Shown: piece after piece, positions 23,185 through 34,379 of the stretch
How positions within the stretch are numbered: position 1 is the stretch's first letter
Layout of the letters: each line of letters starts with the position of its first letter
Source: Branchiostoma floridae
Taxonomy: Eukaryota; Chordata; Leptocardii; Amphioxiformes; Branchiostomatidae
Assembly: GCF_000003815.2 (NCBI RefSeq)
Contig: NC_049997.1
Coordinates: 10,613,705 to 10,677,704 of the forward strand
Direction: 5' to 3'
DNA length: 64,000 nt
Program-made: the position numbers and the translations under genes
Notes under the pieces: generated by a model
What the model was told of the DNA's origin: nothing
Seen by the model: the letters and a program-made list of their open reading frames with translations, nothing else
The model's database searches: none

Positions 23185-24060
23185 TGCGGAGGAGGTGAGA
23201 TTTTTATCGTACAGAAATTGGTACAGTTTGTAAAGTTATCTTTCTGGAATTCGGATGTATTAAAATATAACATTACATTCTAAGGCGTAGTGTCATGTGA
23301 GTAAAATGAGCACGACATTTGACGAAAGATTTTGTGGAGGGTATACAGTCAAGTTTATTGTGCAACGATTGGAACAGTTTACGTGCGGGTGGGAGGGGGG
23401 CGTGCGTCTATATATGCAGCTGCAGGAGGTCCTGCAGGACATTTTCGATCGTAAGAGTAACGTACAATTTGAAAAGATAGTGATCATGAATTCGGACACA
23501 TTGAAACATATTTCCAAGGAACGGTATATAGTTTTTTTAGTAAAACCAGTGTGTGGGGATTGACGAGAATTTAGATAGTTTAATGGTGCACTGTGCTTGA
23601 GCCGATGCGAGGCATTATGCAGGGCATTTTTGATTGTAAAAATATCGTACAAGTTGAAAAGATGGATCGGATTCTAATACATTAAAACATACATTTCCAA
23701 AGAATAGTAGAAAACAACGGATTGTAGCTAACTGTTAAACAATCAGCAAAGCAGTTGGCAAGATGTCACACCTGAACTTTTGTAGATTTTTGCTTTTTGT
23801 TGGTACTAGTAAGATGTTATGTGATCAAGACAATATTTTCTTTCTGTTTCAGTGACGCCTTAGACTGTTCTCTGCTATATATACAAGTGACACAGTAATA
23901 TACAGAAACTTACAGCTAGCAAAAGTCTGTACTCAATAAGATTTTACACAGTACACATTTATACTTCTTCTGCTGAAATCTACGCATTACATTTTGCATC
24001 CAACCAAAGAGGTTTGAAAGAGAGTCCTTGATCCAACCAAATTAGACCTTGAGACCTATT
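23185..24060. other. Non-coding or unrecognised DNA
   Basis: A frame of 88 codons on plus (23297-23563) shows no domain. Two related segments, GGACATTTTCGATCGTAA and GGCATTTTTGATTGTAA, suggest a decayed short duplication 180 bp apart. Confidence 0.35.
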
Positions 24061-24066
24061 AACAGA

Positions 24067-24390
24067 TCATTGATCACTGTGCATTTTGCACATACCAGAC
24101 TCAATCGTGCCACTGAGCACTGCATTTTGCACACACCAGACCAATTGTGCCACTGAGCACTGTGCATTTTGCACACACCAGACCTATCGTGCCATTGAGC
24201 ACTGTGCATTTTGCACACACCAGACCTATCGTGCCATTGAGCACTGTGCATTTTGCACACACCAGACCAATTGTGCCATTGAGCACTGTGCATTTTGCAC
24301 ACACCAGACCAATCGTGCCATTGAGCACTGTGCATTTTGCACACACCAGACTCAATCGTGCCACTGAGCACTGTGCATTGTGCAAATAAA
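24067..24390. repeat. 42-bp minisatellite, about eight units
   Basis: Unit 42 bp with GAGCACTGTGCATTTTGCAC and ACACCAGACC. Spacing of GAGCAC is 40, 42, 42, 42, 42 and 43 bp. Each unit holds the small palindrome TGTGCATTTTGCACA. It ends about 30 bp before the start codon of the next gene. Open frames across it on both strands follow from 42 being a multiple of three. Confidence 0.95.
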
Positions 24391-24420
24391 GTCAAGCAAA
24401 GAACACATATATTGTGAACA

Positions 24421-25578
24421 ATGTGTGAATCTATTTTATCGGGAAAATACCACCAAGGTGACATCATTTTCAGTGGAGATAATAGAGGCAAACAATGCAC
24501 TGCAAATGCTTTAATGGCAGTTGTTAACCACAGTACTTGCAGACAAGCAATTACCTGGACAAGTACAGACCTTGATGGTGTACTTTTTCAAGGAGATGCA
24601 CTATACACCTACATAAAACCATCACTAAGATCTGGTGTGGAGTTCCTCTCCGTTGATGATATTCCAGACTATTTGCAACTTTACAACAATACTGTACGTG
24701 TATCAATAAAAGAGTCTTACACTGGAGACATATTTGCCACAGAAGCAGTCTATCCTTATTACACCTTAAAGAAAGCCCTAGAAGCAGCATTTGCTGAATC
24801 CAACACTTGTCTTTTCATAACAGCACATGGAATAACTGGTTCAACAGTAGCATTGTTGCACGCTGATAACAAGTATTTTGTTTATGACTCACATGCCAGA
24901 AGTCCCATAACAGCATTGCCAGATAGCCATGGCACTTCTACTTTAAGCATGCACAGTTCAAACAGCAATCTAGTTTCATTCTTGCAACAACTTAACTGGA
25001 ACACAACATGCAATTTTGAGGTTGTCCCAGTACAAGCAGAAAATGTTTTCTTATCAGTTGAACCTACTGGTATACACATTATCAATCTGACTAGCAATGT
25101 TTCTTCTATGATTGAGTCAGAAAACTGCTTTCAAGTTCAACAACAACACACATACACCTTGGTTAAACCAGAGTTTGTATCTACGAAAGAGAACCTACAA
25201 CAACCAAACACAGCATTTCCATTTGCACCACATTGTAACCAAAGTACTGGGAAAAACATTGTGCCATGCACCACAAGCAAACATCCAAGTGCTATGCCAG
25301 AGAACAGGAATGAAGGCCTCTTGAATCAATTAGTAATGTCACCAAATGCAGCATCAAATTTAAATGATAAAAAAGTGCAAGGTCTTGCAATCCAAAGCGC
25401 AATATGCAAGGACAAACAAGAAAAACAAACCTATCAACAGAAGACAGAGAGTCTTGCAGAACAAAGAACATCATACAAAGCAAAGAAAGCAAATGAGACC
25501 TGTGAGCAAAAAGCAGCACAGCAAAGAGCATCATATAAAGCGAACAAAGGTTTCCAGCCAACTTCCCATAGATTTTAG
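24421..25578 (+). CDS. Herpes-tegument-like (C76-type) cysteine protease, probably from a transposon
   Basis: A single 385-codon frame. The N-terminal half fits the fold of the herpesvirus large-tegument deubiquitinase: HQGDIIFSG, then RGKQCTANALM with the nucleophile Cys26, and YFVYDSHAR with Asp156 and His158 in the D-x-H arrangement. The DLDGVLFQGDALY stretch is typical of the invertebrate relatives that I recall from transposon-encoded proteins, often beside PIF1-type helicases. The C-terminus has charged repeats (QRTSYKAKKANE, QRASYKANK). No helicase is found nearby, so this is either a solo domain or one part of a larger element. Substrate, likely ubiquitin or a ubiquitin-like protein, is inferred. 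AATAAA lies at 25903-25908. Assignment to a family of elements is uncertain. Confidence 0.65.
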   Translation: MCESILSGKYHQGDIIFSGDNRGKQCTANALMAVVNHSTCRQAITWTSTDLDGVLFQGDALYTYIKPSLRSGVEFLSVDDIPDYLQLYNNTVRVSIKESYTGDIFATEAVYPYYTLKKALEAAFAESNTCLFITAHGITGSTVALLHADNKYFVYDSHARSPITALPDSHGTSTLSMHSSNSNLVSFLQQLNWNTTCNFEVVPVQAENVFLSVEPTGIHIINLTSNVSSMIESENCFQVQQQHTYTLVKPEFVSTKENLQQPNTAFPFAPHCNQSTGKNIVPCTTSKHPSAMPENRNEGLLNQLVMSPNAASNLNDKKVQGLAIQSAICKDKQEKQTYQQKTESLAEQRTSYKAKKANETCEQKAAQQRASYKANKGFQPTSHRF

Positions 25579-25579
25579 A

Positions 25580-27110
25580 TATAAACTTCTAGTTTAATAA
25601 TGATGCACATTTTACTGGAACACAACATGAAATTTTGAGGTAGTCCTTCCAAATGCGCCCCGGCCAGCTTTTTTTAAAAGCTTTCTTGTTCAAATTAATC
25701 CATCCAGTTGCTTTAGTACGTTTTGTATTGTATGATATTAGACTGCGTTATTTTTGCATTATGACGATGTTGTGTTGTCAAGATATTGTGCCCTGTTTTC
25801 TTTTTCTTTTCGTATGACAATCATGATGTAATTTATGTATTTTGTCGGACTTTTTTCTAAACTAGTACTGAAATTATAAACTCCCTTCAGTTGGTGATAT
25901 TAAATAAATATAAGCCATCTTTGACAATTTGTTTGGTATTCATGTGTGCATTAATAATAGTCAAGCTGTTGTGCATGTATTAAGGTTCCAAATTTTATAG
26001 GTCCTCTTAGAAGTATTCCTGAATAGTTTATATCATTAACGGTTCATCCCCCTTTTTTTCTGGGCCTAATAGTTGTTTACTCGACAGGGTTGCCGGGTAA
26101 CCCCAAAGAATACGGCAACTAAATCAGGCGGATAACATTTGTTCGGTTAAAATTACGCAGGGTAGACTATTTCTAAGTCGCCTTTTCTGAGCCTAAATAC
26201 CAAAACCAAACATTGAAATCGGACCCGTTAGATAAACGCCCAAATGAATGAAACTACACTACTCAACTCTATAGCCGCACATCGACACTATGAAGATATC
26301 AGGTATTGTGACCTTTCACCTTTGACATCTATGGAATTTAGAGAACCCGCTGGGAGATGCGATGCGAGGGCAGACGGCTAGAAATTCCTCGTCCCATTTT
26401 CCATTGGAAAAACAACAGTAACGGTGCCTTATTGAGGCTAAGGTAAGGAAATCTTTACTGACGTTTGTAAGACCAGTGCTTCTTTGAGTGTTCTTGTTCT
26501 AATTTCAACTGTGCTACTTAAGAAGATTTTAACGTACACATGTGTTTGAATATCGTGTGACCTTTCAGGAGGACCGATCATCATTAAATAGCGAACTCTC
26601 AACTCTTAGTCTTACGTTTGATGTTGCTTGGGTATTTGTCGCTCGATTTCAAAGACACCAGAAGCACAGACAATATTCCATCTGCTGGTTTCTGAATTCG
26701 GCGCCAATTGTAAAGTCAGACATTGCCGTAATGATCGGAGATTCATTGAATCATAGATAGCGTTATATCAAATAATTTAAGGATCCATATAATCTAAACT
26801 CTCCTTGAACTCAGTAACCAAACAGTCAATCGCATTTCATGTATTATTGTCTTATTGATAGAATTTGTCACAATATTGAGAGGTGTCAACTTATCCACGC
26901 TCTTATATTAAACGTAGTGCTCTTTCGTCCTCGCATCTGCTTGTAAATTAATTAGTCATACTACCAGGAAAACGAGAGGATGCATAAAGCATTGGGTTAG
27001 TGACGTATACCCAGGGTAGTGAGTCACAGCTACTAGTAAATTTCCTTGAGGGGCTCGTCCGAAAATGTTCAGAGGGGTGACTGTGACCCGGGTCACTTCC
27101 TGGACGTGAT
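25580..27110. other. Intergenic DNA, no gene recognised
   Basis: A plus frame at 26542-26760 has no domain. No repeat ends recognised apart from the 3' flank of the preceding gene. Confidence 0.4.
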
Positions 27111-27121
27111 CAAAATGATCT

Positions 27122-27670
27122 TTAGGCCACAGCAAGTAAATTTTATGGATGACATCAGCGCGCGCATGAATTTTCGCCTGATTTCGGGGAAAAAAAAAAA
27201 GATTTTTTCTTCCTTGGCAGGGATGGTCAACATGACGATAAAGTACGAAAATGAGCAAATATATTGTGTTGTAGCCAAATAATCGTACTTGTAGAAGTGA
27301 CACTTGCGAGGTACCCAGGAATGTAGTTGTAGAAATGAAACTTATTGGATAGTTGTAAAAGTGACACCAATATGGAAGCTATGACTGTGTTTACCAACTT
27401 TGTTGGTGATGCCAGTCTACCACACTAGTGTCACTTTTACCACACAAGTGCATGTCTTAAATATGTAGGAATGAATGCCTTGTTGGCTCTGATACCATGT
27501 CTTGTCCCTTAATTCTTTTTACAACAGTCATCGCAAGTTTATGGTGCCTATTTTTGAACATGTAGCCATCTTGTTTATTTTCACCTTTCTTGTTTGTTTT
27601 TTCGCCCTATCGCACTATTTTTGCAGTCTGCATAGGATGTCATCCATAAAATCTACTTGCTGTGGCCTTA
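27122..27670. mobile_element. Inverted-repeat element of about 550 bp, copy 1
   Basis: Starts TTAGGCCACAGCAAGTAAAT and ends in the inverse CTTGCTGTGGCCTTA, with TGGATGACATC opposed to GATGTCATCC. Words such as GTAAAAGTGACACCAATATG and TTTGTTGGTGATGCCAG recur in opposite orientation at 46548-47084. No coding capacity. Confidence 0.85.
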
Positions 27671-28031
27671 GCATATATTAAATCAAGAAGGAGCATATTT
27701 GTCCAAGAAATGAAACTGATAACAACGAAAACTGTGTAAAACAACTGTGAACTTCAAGGTATTTGTATAAAAGTGAACAGGCAACTCATTTGCACTTCAG
27801 TAGTTAATTTCCTTCTAACTAATGCCTGACTCGCCAGCTATTTCACTGACCATCACCATATTTGGATGTGGTCAGGGGACCGTCCAGTAACTCCCCTGTA
27901 GGGACTTATGATACTTGCTGGGTAACAGTACACTTTTTCTGAGAAACACATGTTGGCGAAATCCAAGGTTATAATGAGAGAGAATGCAGCTGTTTTCTGT
28001 AGGTAGCAAGACTCCTTTGTCTTTTCTTTCT

Positions 28032-28352
28032 CAGGGCTCGAAATACTGGGTGCATGTGCACCCAGGTGCACCCAAAATTGAAGCTGTGCACCCAATTATT
28101 TTCTGTGGGTGCACAGGTGTGCACCCAAATATTTTCTTAGGTCTATGTATGTAAAGATATCAAAGCATACTAGTATACATCATATTCTTTACACCTTTAG
28201 TGTTAGAAAGATAATAAAAATGTTTGTCATAGTACTTGTTTAAGAATTTGATAGCTTGTAACTAAGTTTTATTATTAGGTTATTGTGGTGCACCCAAAAT
28301 TTCAAACTGGGGCACAAGTGCACCTAATCCCAAAAATGAATTTCGAGCTCTG
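28032..28352. mobile_element. hAT-like MITE with GTGCACCC repeats
   Basis: Ends CAGGGCTCGAAAT and ATTTCGAGCTCTG. The left part carries repeated GTGCACCCA and the palindrome GGGTGCATGTGCACCC. Flanking 8-mers agree only at five positions. Related to 50173-50513. Confidence 0.75.
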
Positions 28353-28356
28353 TTTC

Positions 28357-28498
28357 TACTCTCCGAGCAGATATTTGGCTCCGGCCGGTTTTAACGTGTT
28401 TTAGGTGTTTTGGGCGGACAATATAGTAAGCCCGACAAAATCGCCTAAACACACGTTGATTGGTTTACAGCCGGAGACAAACCTTTAATTGGAGAGTA
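28357..28498. mobile_element. Short MITE with TACTCTCC ends
   Basis: Arms of about 40 bp: ACTCTCCGAGCAG, GGCTCCGGC and TTTTAACGTG on the left; CACGTTGATTGG, GCCGGAGACAAA and GGAGAGTA on the right. TA at each end. It sits about 100 bp upstream of the first coding exon of the next gene. Confidence 0.7.
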
Positions 28499-28604
28499 TA
28501 GTACTCTTTTTCCGTACCTAGGAACGTACAATACTAGTTCTGGATCTCGTAAGGGACGAAATATCAATATCGTTTCCATAACCTTGATATTTCTTTTGAC
28601 AGGA

Positions 28605-30611
28605 ATGGACGTATCGGGAAGAAAGGGTGTTCAGAGTGACGGTTACGAGAGCACAGAACAGGGGAAGACTGACCATACGTCTTCACTACCTTCTTCACCG
28701 GACCTCGCAAGTCAAGATTCGTCCAAATTGGCCCTGAAGACGTACACGGCAGCCAGTATAACAACGGATGTGCGCGTGGAACACACACATGTGAGCATGT
28801 ATTGTTGTTCCCAATGTCCTTATACAGCAGAACATGCGGGTTTGTTGGGCCAACACGAAATGAAGCATGGATCGGAAATGGTGCTAGAGACCCACACAGT
28901 AGTCAATGGAACAGCTGATGGGCATGTGGAAGACGTAAAAGTGTATCGCCGTTCCAAATGTCCATATTCAACAGAAGATGCTGGTTTGATTGGTCAACAC
29001 AAAATAAGGCATGAATCGGAAGTGGTCCTAGATACCCACACAGTAGTCAATGGAACAGCGGATGGGCATGCGGAAGACGTAAAAGTGTATCGCCGTTCCA
29101 AATGTCCATATTCAACAGAAGATGCTGGTTTGATTGGTCAACACAAAATAAGGCATGAATCGGAAGTGGTCCTAGAGACCAAAACGACAGCCAATGGTAC
29201 AGCGGATGGGCGTGCGGAAGACGTAAACGTGTATAACTGTTCCCAGTGTCCTAATAAAACAGAAGATGCCGGTCTGTTGGACCACCACGAAAGGAAGCAT
29301 GAATCGGAGACCCAATCGGCAGCCAATGGAACAGCGGATGGGCATGTGGAAGACGCAAACGTTTATCGTTGTTCCCAATGTCCTTGTACAACAGAAGATG
29401 CTGGTCTGTTGGGCCAACAAGAGATTAAGCATGAATCGGATACCCAAACGAATGAAACTGTGGATGGGCATACGGAAGACCCATTACACCGCTGTGCCAA
29501 GTGTCCTTATACATCAGAAGATGCAGGTCTTTTTGCGCGTCACGGAAGGAAGCACAGAAAGAAGAAGAAGAGGGAAGAGACGAAAGAATACCGCTGTCCT
29601 GACTGTGATTATGTAGCCACTGAAAGGAACAATTTGATCAGGCACCGCCGAGAAATGCACCTGAGTATCGAACGTGGCGGAGAGAAGCATGGAAAGACGA
29701 GCGAAGAGATGATTCAAGAACGCCGCTGTCCGGATTGTGAGTACGTAGCCACTCATATAAACAACTTGACCAGGCACCGCCGAGAAAAGCACATGGGAAT
29801 CAAACGCGGCGGAGGATTGAGAAAACACCCATGTGAACAGTGTGATTATGTAGCGACTAGGAAAGATGTCTTGAAAAAGCACATCGTGTCCAAACATGTC
29901 TTAACCGATGAATCTATCAAGTCGTACCATTGTGAACAGTGCAGTTTTCGCAGTGCGCACAAAGCGTCGTTACTGAAACACAAGCAGACTCACACCGACG
30001 AGAGACCGTACACGTGTCCGCACTGCAGCGGCAGCTGGAAAACGAACTTTGCGCGAAAACAGCATATAGAAAGGGTCCACATGGGGGATCTGCCGTTCAT
30101 GTGCGGCGAATGCGGGTACAGGACGGTCCACAAGTCCCATCTGGTCACCCACATGAGGACCCACACTGGCGAGAGACCTTACAAGTGTACTGAATGTGAC
30201 TACCGGGCGATGAAGAAGGGGCATCTGAATGTCCACATGGCGAAACATACACAGGGCCTGTCTTTTACCTGTGACAAGTGTGACTTTAAAGCCAGGTATG
30301 ACTACCAACTGTCTGCCCACATGAAGACCCATGCTTCGGTGCTGTACCATTGCCAGGAGTGCGATTTCGTCGCTACAAAACAACAACACTTAGACAAGCA
30401 CTACAAGGCGAAACACTGTCAGGACGAGACGTATGTCTGTAAGATGTGCGAGTTTAAGACGGCTTACGCGTCTTCTTTAAGTCTTCATGTCAAAACGCAC
30501 AGTAAGAGACCTAGCCTGAATAGGCGTTACAAGTGTGATCTTTGTGAGTATGCCATTGGCTCAAAACAGGCTCTGGTTAATCACATTGCCCGCCTTCATT
30601 ACGGCAGCTAA
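28605..30611 (+). CDS. C2H2 zinc-finger protein, about 17 fingers (ZNF-2)
   Basis: One coding exon of 668 residues starting at the ATG directly after a TTCTTTTGACAG acceptor (28602). The N-terminal third has six modules of about 40-49 residues, each with a linker ending in DGHxED and a finger of the form CSQCPYTAExAGLLGQHxxxH. Two neighbouring modules are nearly identical and have Arg instead of the first Cys (RRSKCPY); a later one has Gln instead of the first His (GQQEIKH). From about residue 335 come eleven canonical fingers, for example CPDCDYVATERNNLIRHR, CGECGYRTVHKSHLVTH and CTECDYRAMKKGHLNVH, several joined by TGERPY linkers. Probably nuclear and DNA-binding. 5' non-coding exon not located. 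A retroelement end follows 20 bp after the stop. Confidence 0.9.
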   Translation: MDVSGRKGVQSDGYESTEQGKTDHTSSLPSSPDLASQDSSKLALKTYTAASITTDVRVEHTHVSMYCCSQCPYTAEHAGLLGQHEMKHGSEMVLETHTVVNGTADGHVEDVKVYRRSKCPYSTEDAGLIGQHKIRHESEVVLDTHTVVNGTADGHAEDVKVYRRSKCPYSTEDAGLIGQHKIRHESEVVLETKTTANGTADGRAEDVNVYNCSQCPNKTEDAGLLDHHERKHESETQSAANGTADGHVEDANVYRCSQCPCTTEDAGLLGQQEIKHESDTQTNETVDGHTEDPLHRCAKCPYTSEDAGLFARHGRKHRKKKKREETKEYRCPDCDYVATERNNLIRHRREMHLSIERGGEKHGKTSEEMIQERRCPDCEYVATHINNLTRHRREKHMGIKRGGGLRKHPCEQCDYVATRKDVLKKHIVSKHVLTDESIKSYHCEQCSFRSAHKASLLKHKQTHTDERPYTCPHCSGSWKTNFARKQHIERVHMGDLPFMCGECGYRTVHKSHLVTHMRTHTGERPYKCTECDYRAMKKGHLNVHMAKHTQGLSFTCDKCDFKARYDYQLSAHMKTHASVLYHCQECDFVATKQQHLDKHYKAKHCQDETYVCKMCEFKTAYASSLSLHVKTHSKRPSLNRRYKCDLCEYAIGSKQALVNHIARLHYGS

Positions 30612-30630
30612 TAAGGAATAACCTGAAATA

Positions 30631-30990
30631 CAACAACAACAACAACGACAGCAATCTTTATTGACAAAACAAAAGTACAGCGACTTTCATAAGGTCTTAT
30701 AGTTATACATTCGAAAATAGTTTCATCAGGTTGGTAGAATATAGGAGAATTCCTTTCCACAACCAGTATATACTTAACTTTGCTTACGTTTCGATGTCTC
30801 TCAGACACTTTTCTCAGAGCTTCTAACTGGAGTTCTGCTTCTCGCCGCTATATGTAGCCGATGTAGGTGGCGCTTTTGCGGCGAGAACACAATCCCAAAC
30901 GTGGCTAAGCTTGTATCCCCCCCCCCCCCTCTTCCCCTCTCCAGTTCATACTGTCTGTGGAAAATAATTCTCGTATATCCGGTCTTATAC
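30631..30990 (-). mobile_element. Retroelement 3' end with CAA tail
   Basis: Begins with (CAA)n on plus then CAATCTTTATTGACA and AAAGTACAGCGACTTTC. The same words occur at 50008-50070. TACGTTTCGATGTCTCTCAG further in resembles Penelope-like element ends. No frame survives. Confidence 0.5.
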
Positions 30991-31019
30991 ATAGTACATC
31001 TATACCTACATCCGAACAA

Positions 31020-32280
31020 GTGTATACCAATTAAGTAACAAACATGTATACGAGTATTTCAACATGTATAATTGTCGGTTCTTTTTCCTAAAAAGGAAAA
31101 GAGGGGCGTGTGCCTATATTGTGACCATGTGCCATCTTACCGTCAAAGGGGGTTGATTATCTAACTAGTATAAAAGTCAGTGTTTTGATTGAATTGCAAC
31201 ATCTATTACATTTTATACATGGATTCTATTGATAGACTAACATATAGTGTTGTAGACAGTGTTATTATATGATTATGTACACGTGTTATAAAGTACCTAC
31301 GAATACAGATAACTAAGACCGCACTTGCTATTTACGTTAAAATGTGGTGGTCGTCTTTTTAAAACTGTGCCAAGACTTTACTTGTAATGGTTTCTAATTA
31401 GTCAGTTTTGGCAGTTGCACTTGTATGTTACAAAATACAAGTTTTAATCGTGCAAGTTAATCACACATTTTATGACAGTTTCTAAATAACTTATCAACAA
31501 GGCTAAATACGCGTACGTTATTACACTTATCAATTATAGAAAATCTTTGTTAATGTTTATTTATATATGATCTAAAGGATTTGGCCAACTAACATGGATT
31601 GTAGCTATTTAATACATTTTAATGAGATATTCTAAAACCTGAGAAGACATAATGTTGTTATATGTTCTATCATGTTATTAAACAATAACATATGTTGCTA
31701 CCTAACAAAAATGCTAGCTGCTCTGCTATATACATGACCATATATATTTTTATTCAATGTCATACCAAATAATTACAAACGTAACATGTTCTTACAATAT
31801 TTTATATTAAAACATCTGGAAGACTTTTATCTCAACATTGTTAATTTATGTAGGATTAATTACATAGACTGTATATGATGTAAGGTACATCATGATATCA
31901 TTAATAAATTTACTTTATACTCACAATATAGGCCATGGTTAGTTGCTTTTATAGGTATTACGATTATAGGTAGAGCAAACTACGTCTGTACAATTCGTCT
32001 AGTAGCTGTTGTACTGTGTGAGAACTTCGAAAGTGTCAATCGGTTGTACTGATTCTATCTAGATTATAGAATTCTACCTACACGGGTGTGTCTGGAATGG
32101 AACACATTTTGGGGCACAGGCCATAAAACTTCAAATTTGTGTGACATTCCAAGCCACTGGCCTCTCAAGAGATTAGTCCTTTTTTTCTAGAGGATATATG
32201 AAGTACTGCATGAAACTACTACAACAAATGTGACCGCACCGTGAGCTGTAACATTTTCGTGTATTAGAACTCCTTAATAC
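31020..32280. other. AT-rich intergenic DNA
   Basis: Strongly AT-rich, no gene, no repeat ends recognised. Confidence 0.45.
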
Positions 32281-32542
32281 TTTTAACTCTCACGACCGAT
32301 GCAGTAACAGTCTTTGTATCATCCGTCCCATGCCTTTTCCTGTGTTTCTTTAGCAACTGTCTCCAGCAAACTTTTGTTGGCAAAAGTTCTAAACATCAAT
32401 ACCCTAGGCCAATAGATTCTAAAAGAAAAAATGCAGTACTTTGAAAAGATAGATGCCGTAGTACGACAACAGTTACGCTATCTTCTTAGGATATTGTCTT
32501 CGTCTTATCTAGGGGCTTCTTTGTGGTTTGAAACTGCTTAGT

Positions 32543-34005
32543 TTACGTTTGCTCCTTTTTCACTTTCACGGTGGACACAGTGGTTTCTGTTTTCACATGT
32601 TTTTCCTCCTCGTGCATTTTCATGTGCTTGTTCAACAACCTTCTGTCCGAGATAGAGTAGTCGCACATACTGCAGCGGTACGGTTTCACTCCTGTGTGTT
32701 TTCTCATGTGTTTGACAAGATTCCCTCTATCTGCAGTCCGGTACCCGCACTCCTCACACATCAAGGGTTTCTCCCCTGTGTGTATAGACATGTGGCGGTC
32801 CACGCACCTCTTGTGGGCGGTGGTAAAGTCGCACTGCGGGCAGCCGTAAGGTTTCTCCCCCGTGTGGGTTCTCATGTGCTTAAGCATGCGACTCTTTTGG
32901 GCAGTCTTGTACCCGCATTCCCCACACAGGTAAGGAAAGAAACCGGTGTGTTTAGACAAATGTAGGCGTAGACACTCCTTCCGTACGGAAGCGTAGTCAC
33001 AGTGGGGGCACTGGAAGCGTTTGTTTCCGCGGTGGATGTCCATGTGGGTGCCGAGGGTGGAGCTGTGCGCGAAGGACCAGTCACATACGGGACATTTGTA
33101 GGGTCTCTCACCGGTGTGAGTGCGCACGTGCACGTTGATGTCGTACATACGCTTGGAGGTGTAGTCGCAGAAAGGGCACTGTTTCACGGGCTTCTGGACC
33201 TGCCAAGATGGATACACACATGCATTATGTCTGTTTTATCATATTAGCTCTTCATTTTATGGACGGTCCATTTAGGCTGAATTGTGTAACATTCCTGCAT
33301 AACACTAGATGTCTACACAGAAATGATCTGTCCTTGGTGCTGAGCATCATCCACAAAAAAAGGCAAACAGGTCTGTCCCTGGTGCTGAACATCATTCTTA
33401 CATACATAACCCCTCCTTGGTGCTAAAACTCATCCTTGCATACACGTATATGACCTGTCCATGGTGCTGAACACCATCTTTACTTACATACATGACCTGT
33501 CTCTGTTGCTGAACACGACCCTCATGACATGCATCATAGGCATAAAACATTTAGCCACTGTTCAAAAACAGACATTACTCTATGCAAATATAGACATTTC
33601 ATTGTTACAATTAAAGTAGAAATTGCATTATTAAAAAGATTGCAACATAAGTAACAAATGGTCTTTTAAAGATAGGTAGTGACTAGTGGGTAACCTGACA
33701 TATAAAAGGAAGCCATACACCAAAACAAACAAAAATATTCTGTACACCTTGTCTCTCACCTGAACAGCCTTCCTGCGGCGGCGTTGTTTGATGACAGGTT
33801 TCACACCTGTGTGCCTGACCAGGTGCCGGACCAGGTGCGGTTTGCGTCCCGCGGCGTAGTCGCAGTGCGGGCACGGGTACGGCCTCTCCCCGGTGTGGGT
33901 CAGCAGGTGCTGCCGCAGGTTGTGCTGGCGGTCCGAGCGGTACGGACACTTCGGACACGAGAACGGTCTGTCCTCCGTAGAGCTGTCGTCTTTCTCCTTT
34001 TTCAC
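32543..34005 (-). CDS. C2H2 zinc-finger protein, nine fingers, 5' part missing (ZNF-3)
   Basis: Two minus-strand exons, 33760-34005 and 32543-33199, each bounded by AG or GT and joined in phase 0, give 300 residues ending in a stop at 32543. The first exon opens VKKEKDD (a SUMO-type motif), holds two fingers (CPKCPYRSDRQHNLRQH and CPHCDYAAGRKPHLVRH) and ends in a basic KQRRRRKAVQ, a likely nuclear signal. The second has seven fingers, including CGECGYKTAQKSRMLKH and CEECGYRTADRGNLVKH, with TGEKPY linkers, then a tail with VKTET and VKVKKEQT. No start codon is found upstream, so at least one 5' exon is missing. Probably a nuclear transcription regulator. Confidence 0.88.
33310..33550. repeat. 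Tandem repeat in the ZNF-3 intron
   Basis: About four units of 55-60 bp built on CTGTCCTTGGTGCTGAACA and CCTTACATACAT. Single related units lie at 34710-34745, 35340-35410 and, reversed, 37080-37180. The core resembles the 57-bp minisatellite at 2.3-3.6 kb. Confidence 0.7.
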
Positions 34006-34067
34006 CTAAGGGTAAAACATTGATACTCTCACGACAGGTACAGACTGAAGCAGTCTTTGTATGATTT

Positions 34068-34147
34068 ATCTCATGCGGACACTTTGGAACACGAGAACGA
34101 TCTGTCGTCTTCCGTAGAGCGGTCATCTTTCTCCTTTTTCACCTGCC
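34068..34147 (-). pseudogene. Partial duplicate of the first ZNF-3 exon (copy 2)
   Basis: Repeats the exon start with its acceptor: TTACTGGCAG then VKKEKDDRSTED and RSFSC, then out of frame after about 60 bp. Copies only the 5' edge of exon 33760-34005. Confidence 0.8.
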
Positions 34148-34293
34148 AGTAAAGTAGAATAATCATTATTTTAGGGCGCGGTCACATACGTCGTGCGATC
34201 GTCGTACGATCGCTAACCTGGAAATTTTTGATAGCTACTTATACACGACCCTAGAACGAACAGAAAACGTGTGTGTTGAAAAGGGTCGTATAC

Positions 34294-34375
34294 GGACCCT
34301 TCGGACACAAGAACGACCTGTCCGCGGTAGAGAGGTCATGTTATTCCCTTTTCCAACTTACGGTAAAGTAGAATC
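34294..34375 (-). pseudogene. Partial duplicate of the first ZNF-3 exon (copy 3)
   Basis: A more diverged copy: CCTTCGGACACAAGAACGAC then CTGTCCGCGGTAGAG and CCCTTTTCCAACTTACGG align to the edge of the exon and its acceptor on the opposite strand. Confidence 0.65.
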
Positions 34376-34379
34376 ACTG

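Noticed and set aside
23297-23563. 88-codon frame MSKMSTTFDERF...
   Set aside because: No domain, no splice or promoter support; left as unrecognised DNA.
24067-24390. CRISPR-like array
   Set aside because: Units are contiguous tandem copies without unique spacers, in a eukaryotic setting.
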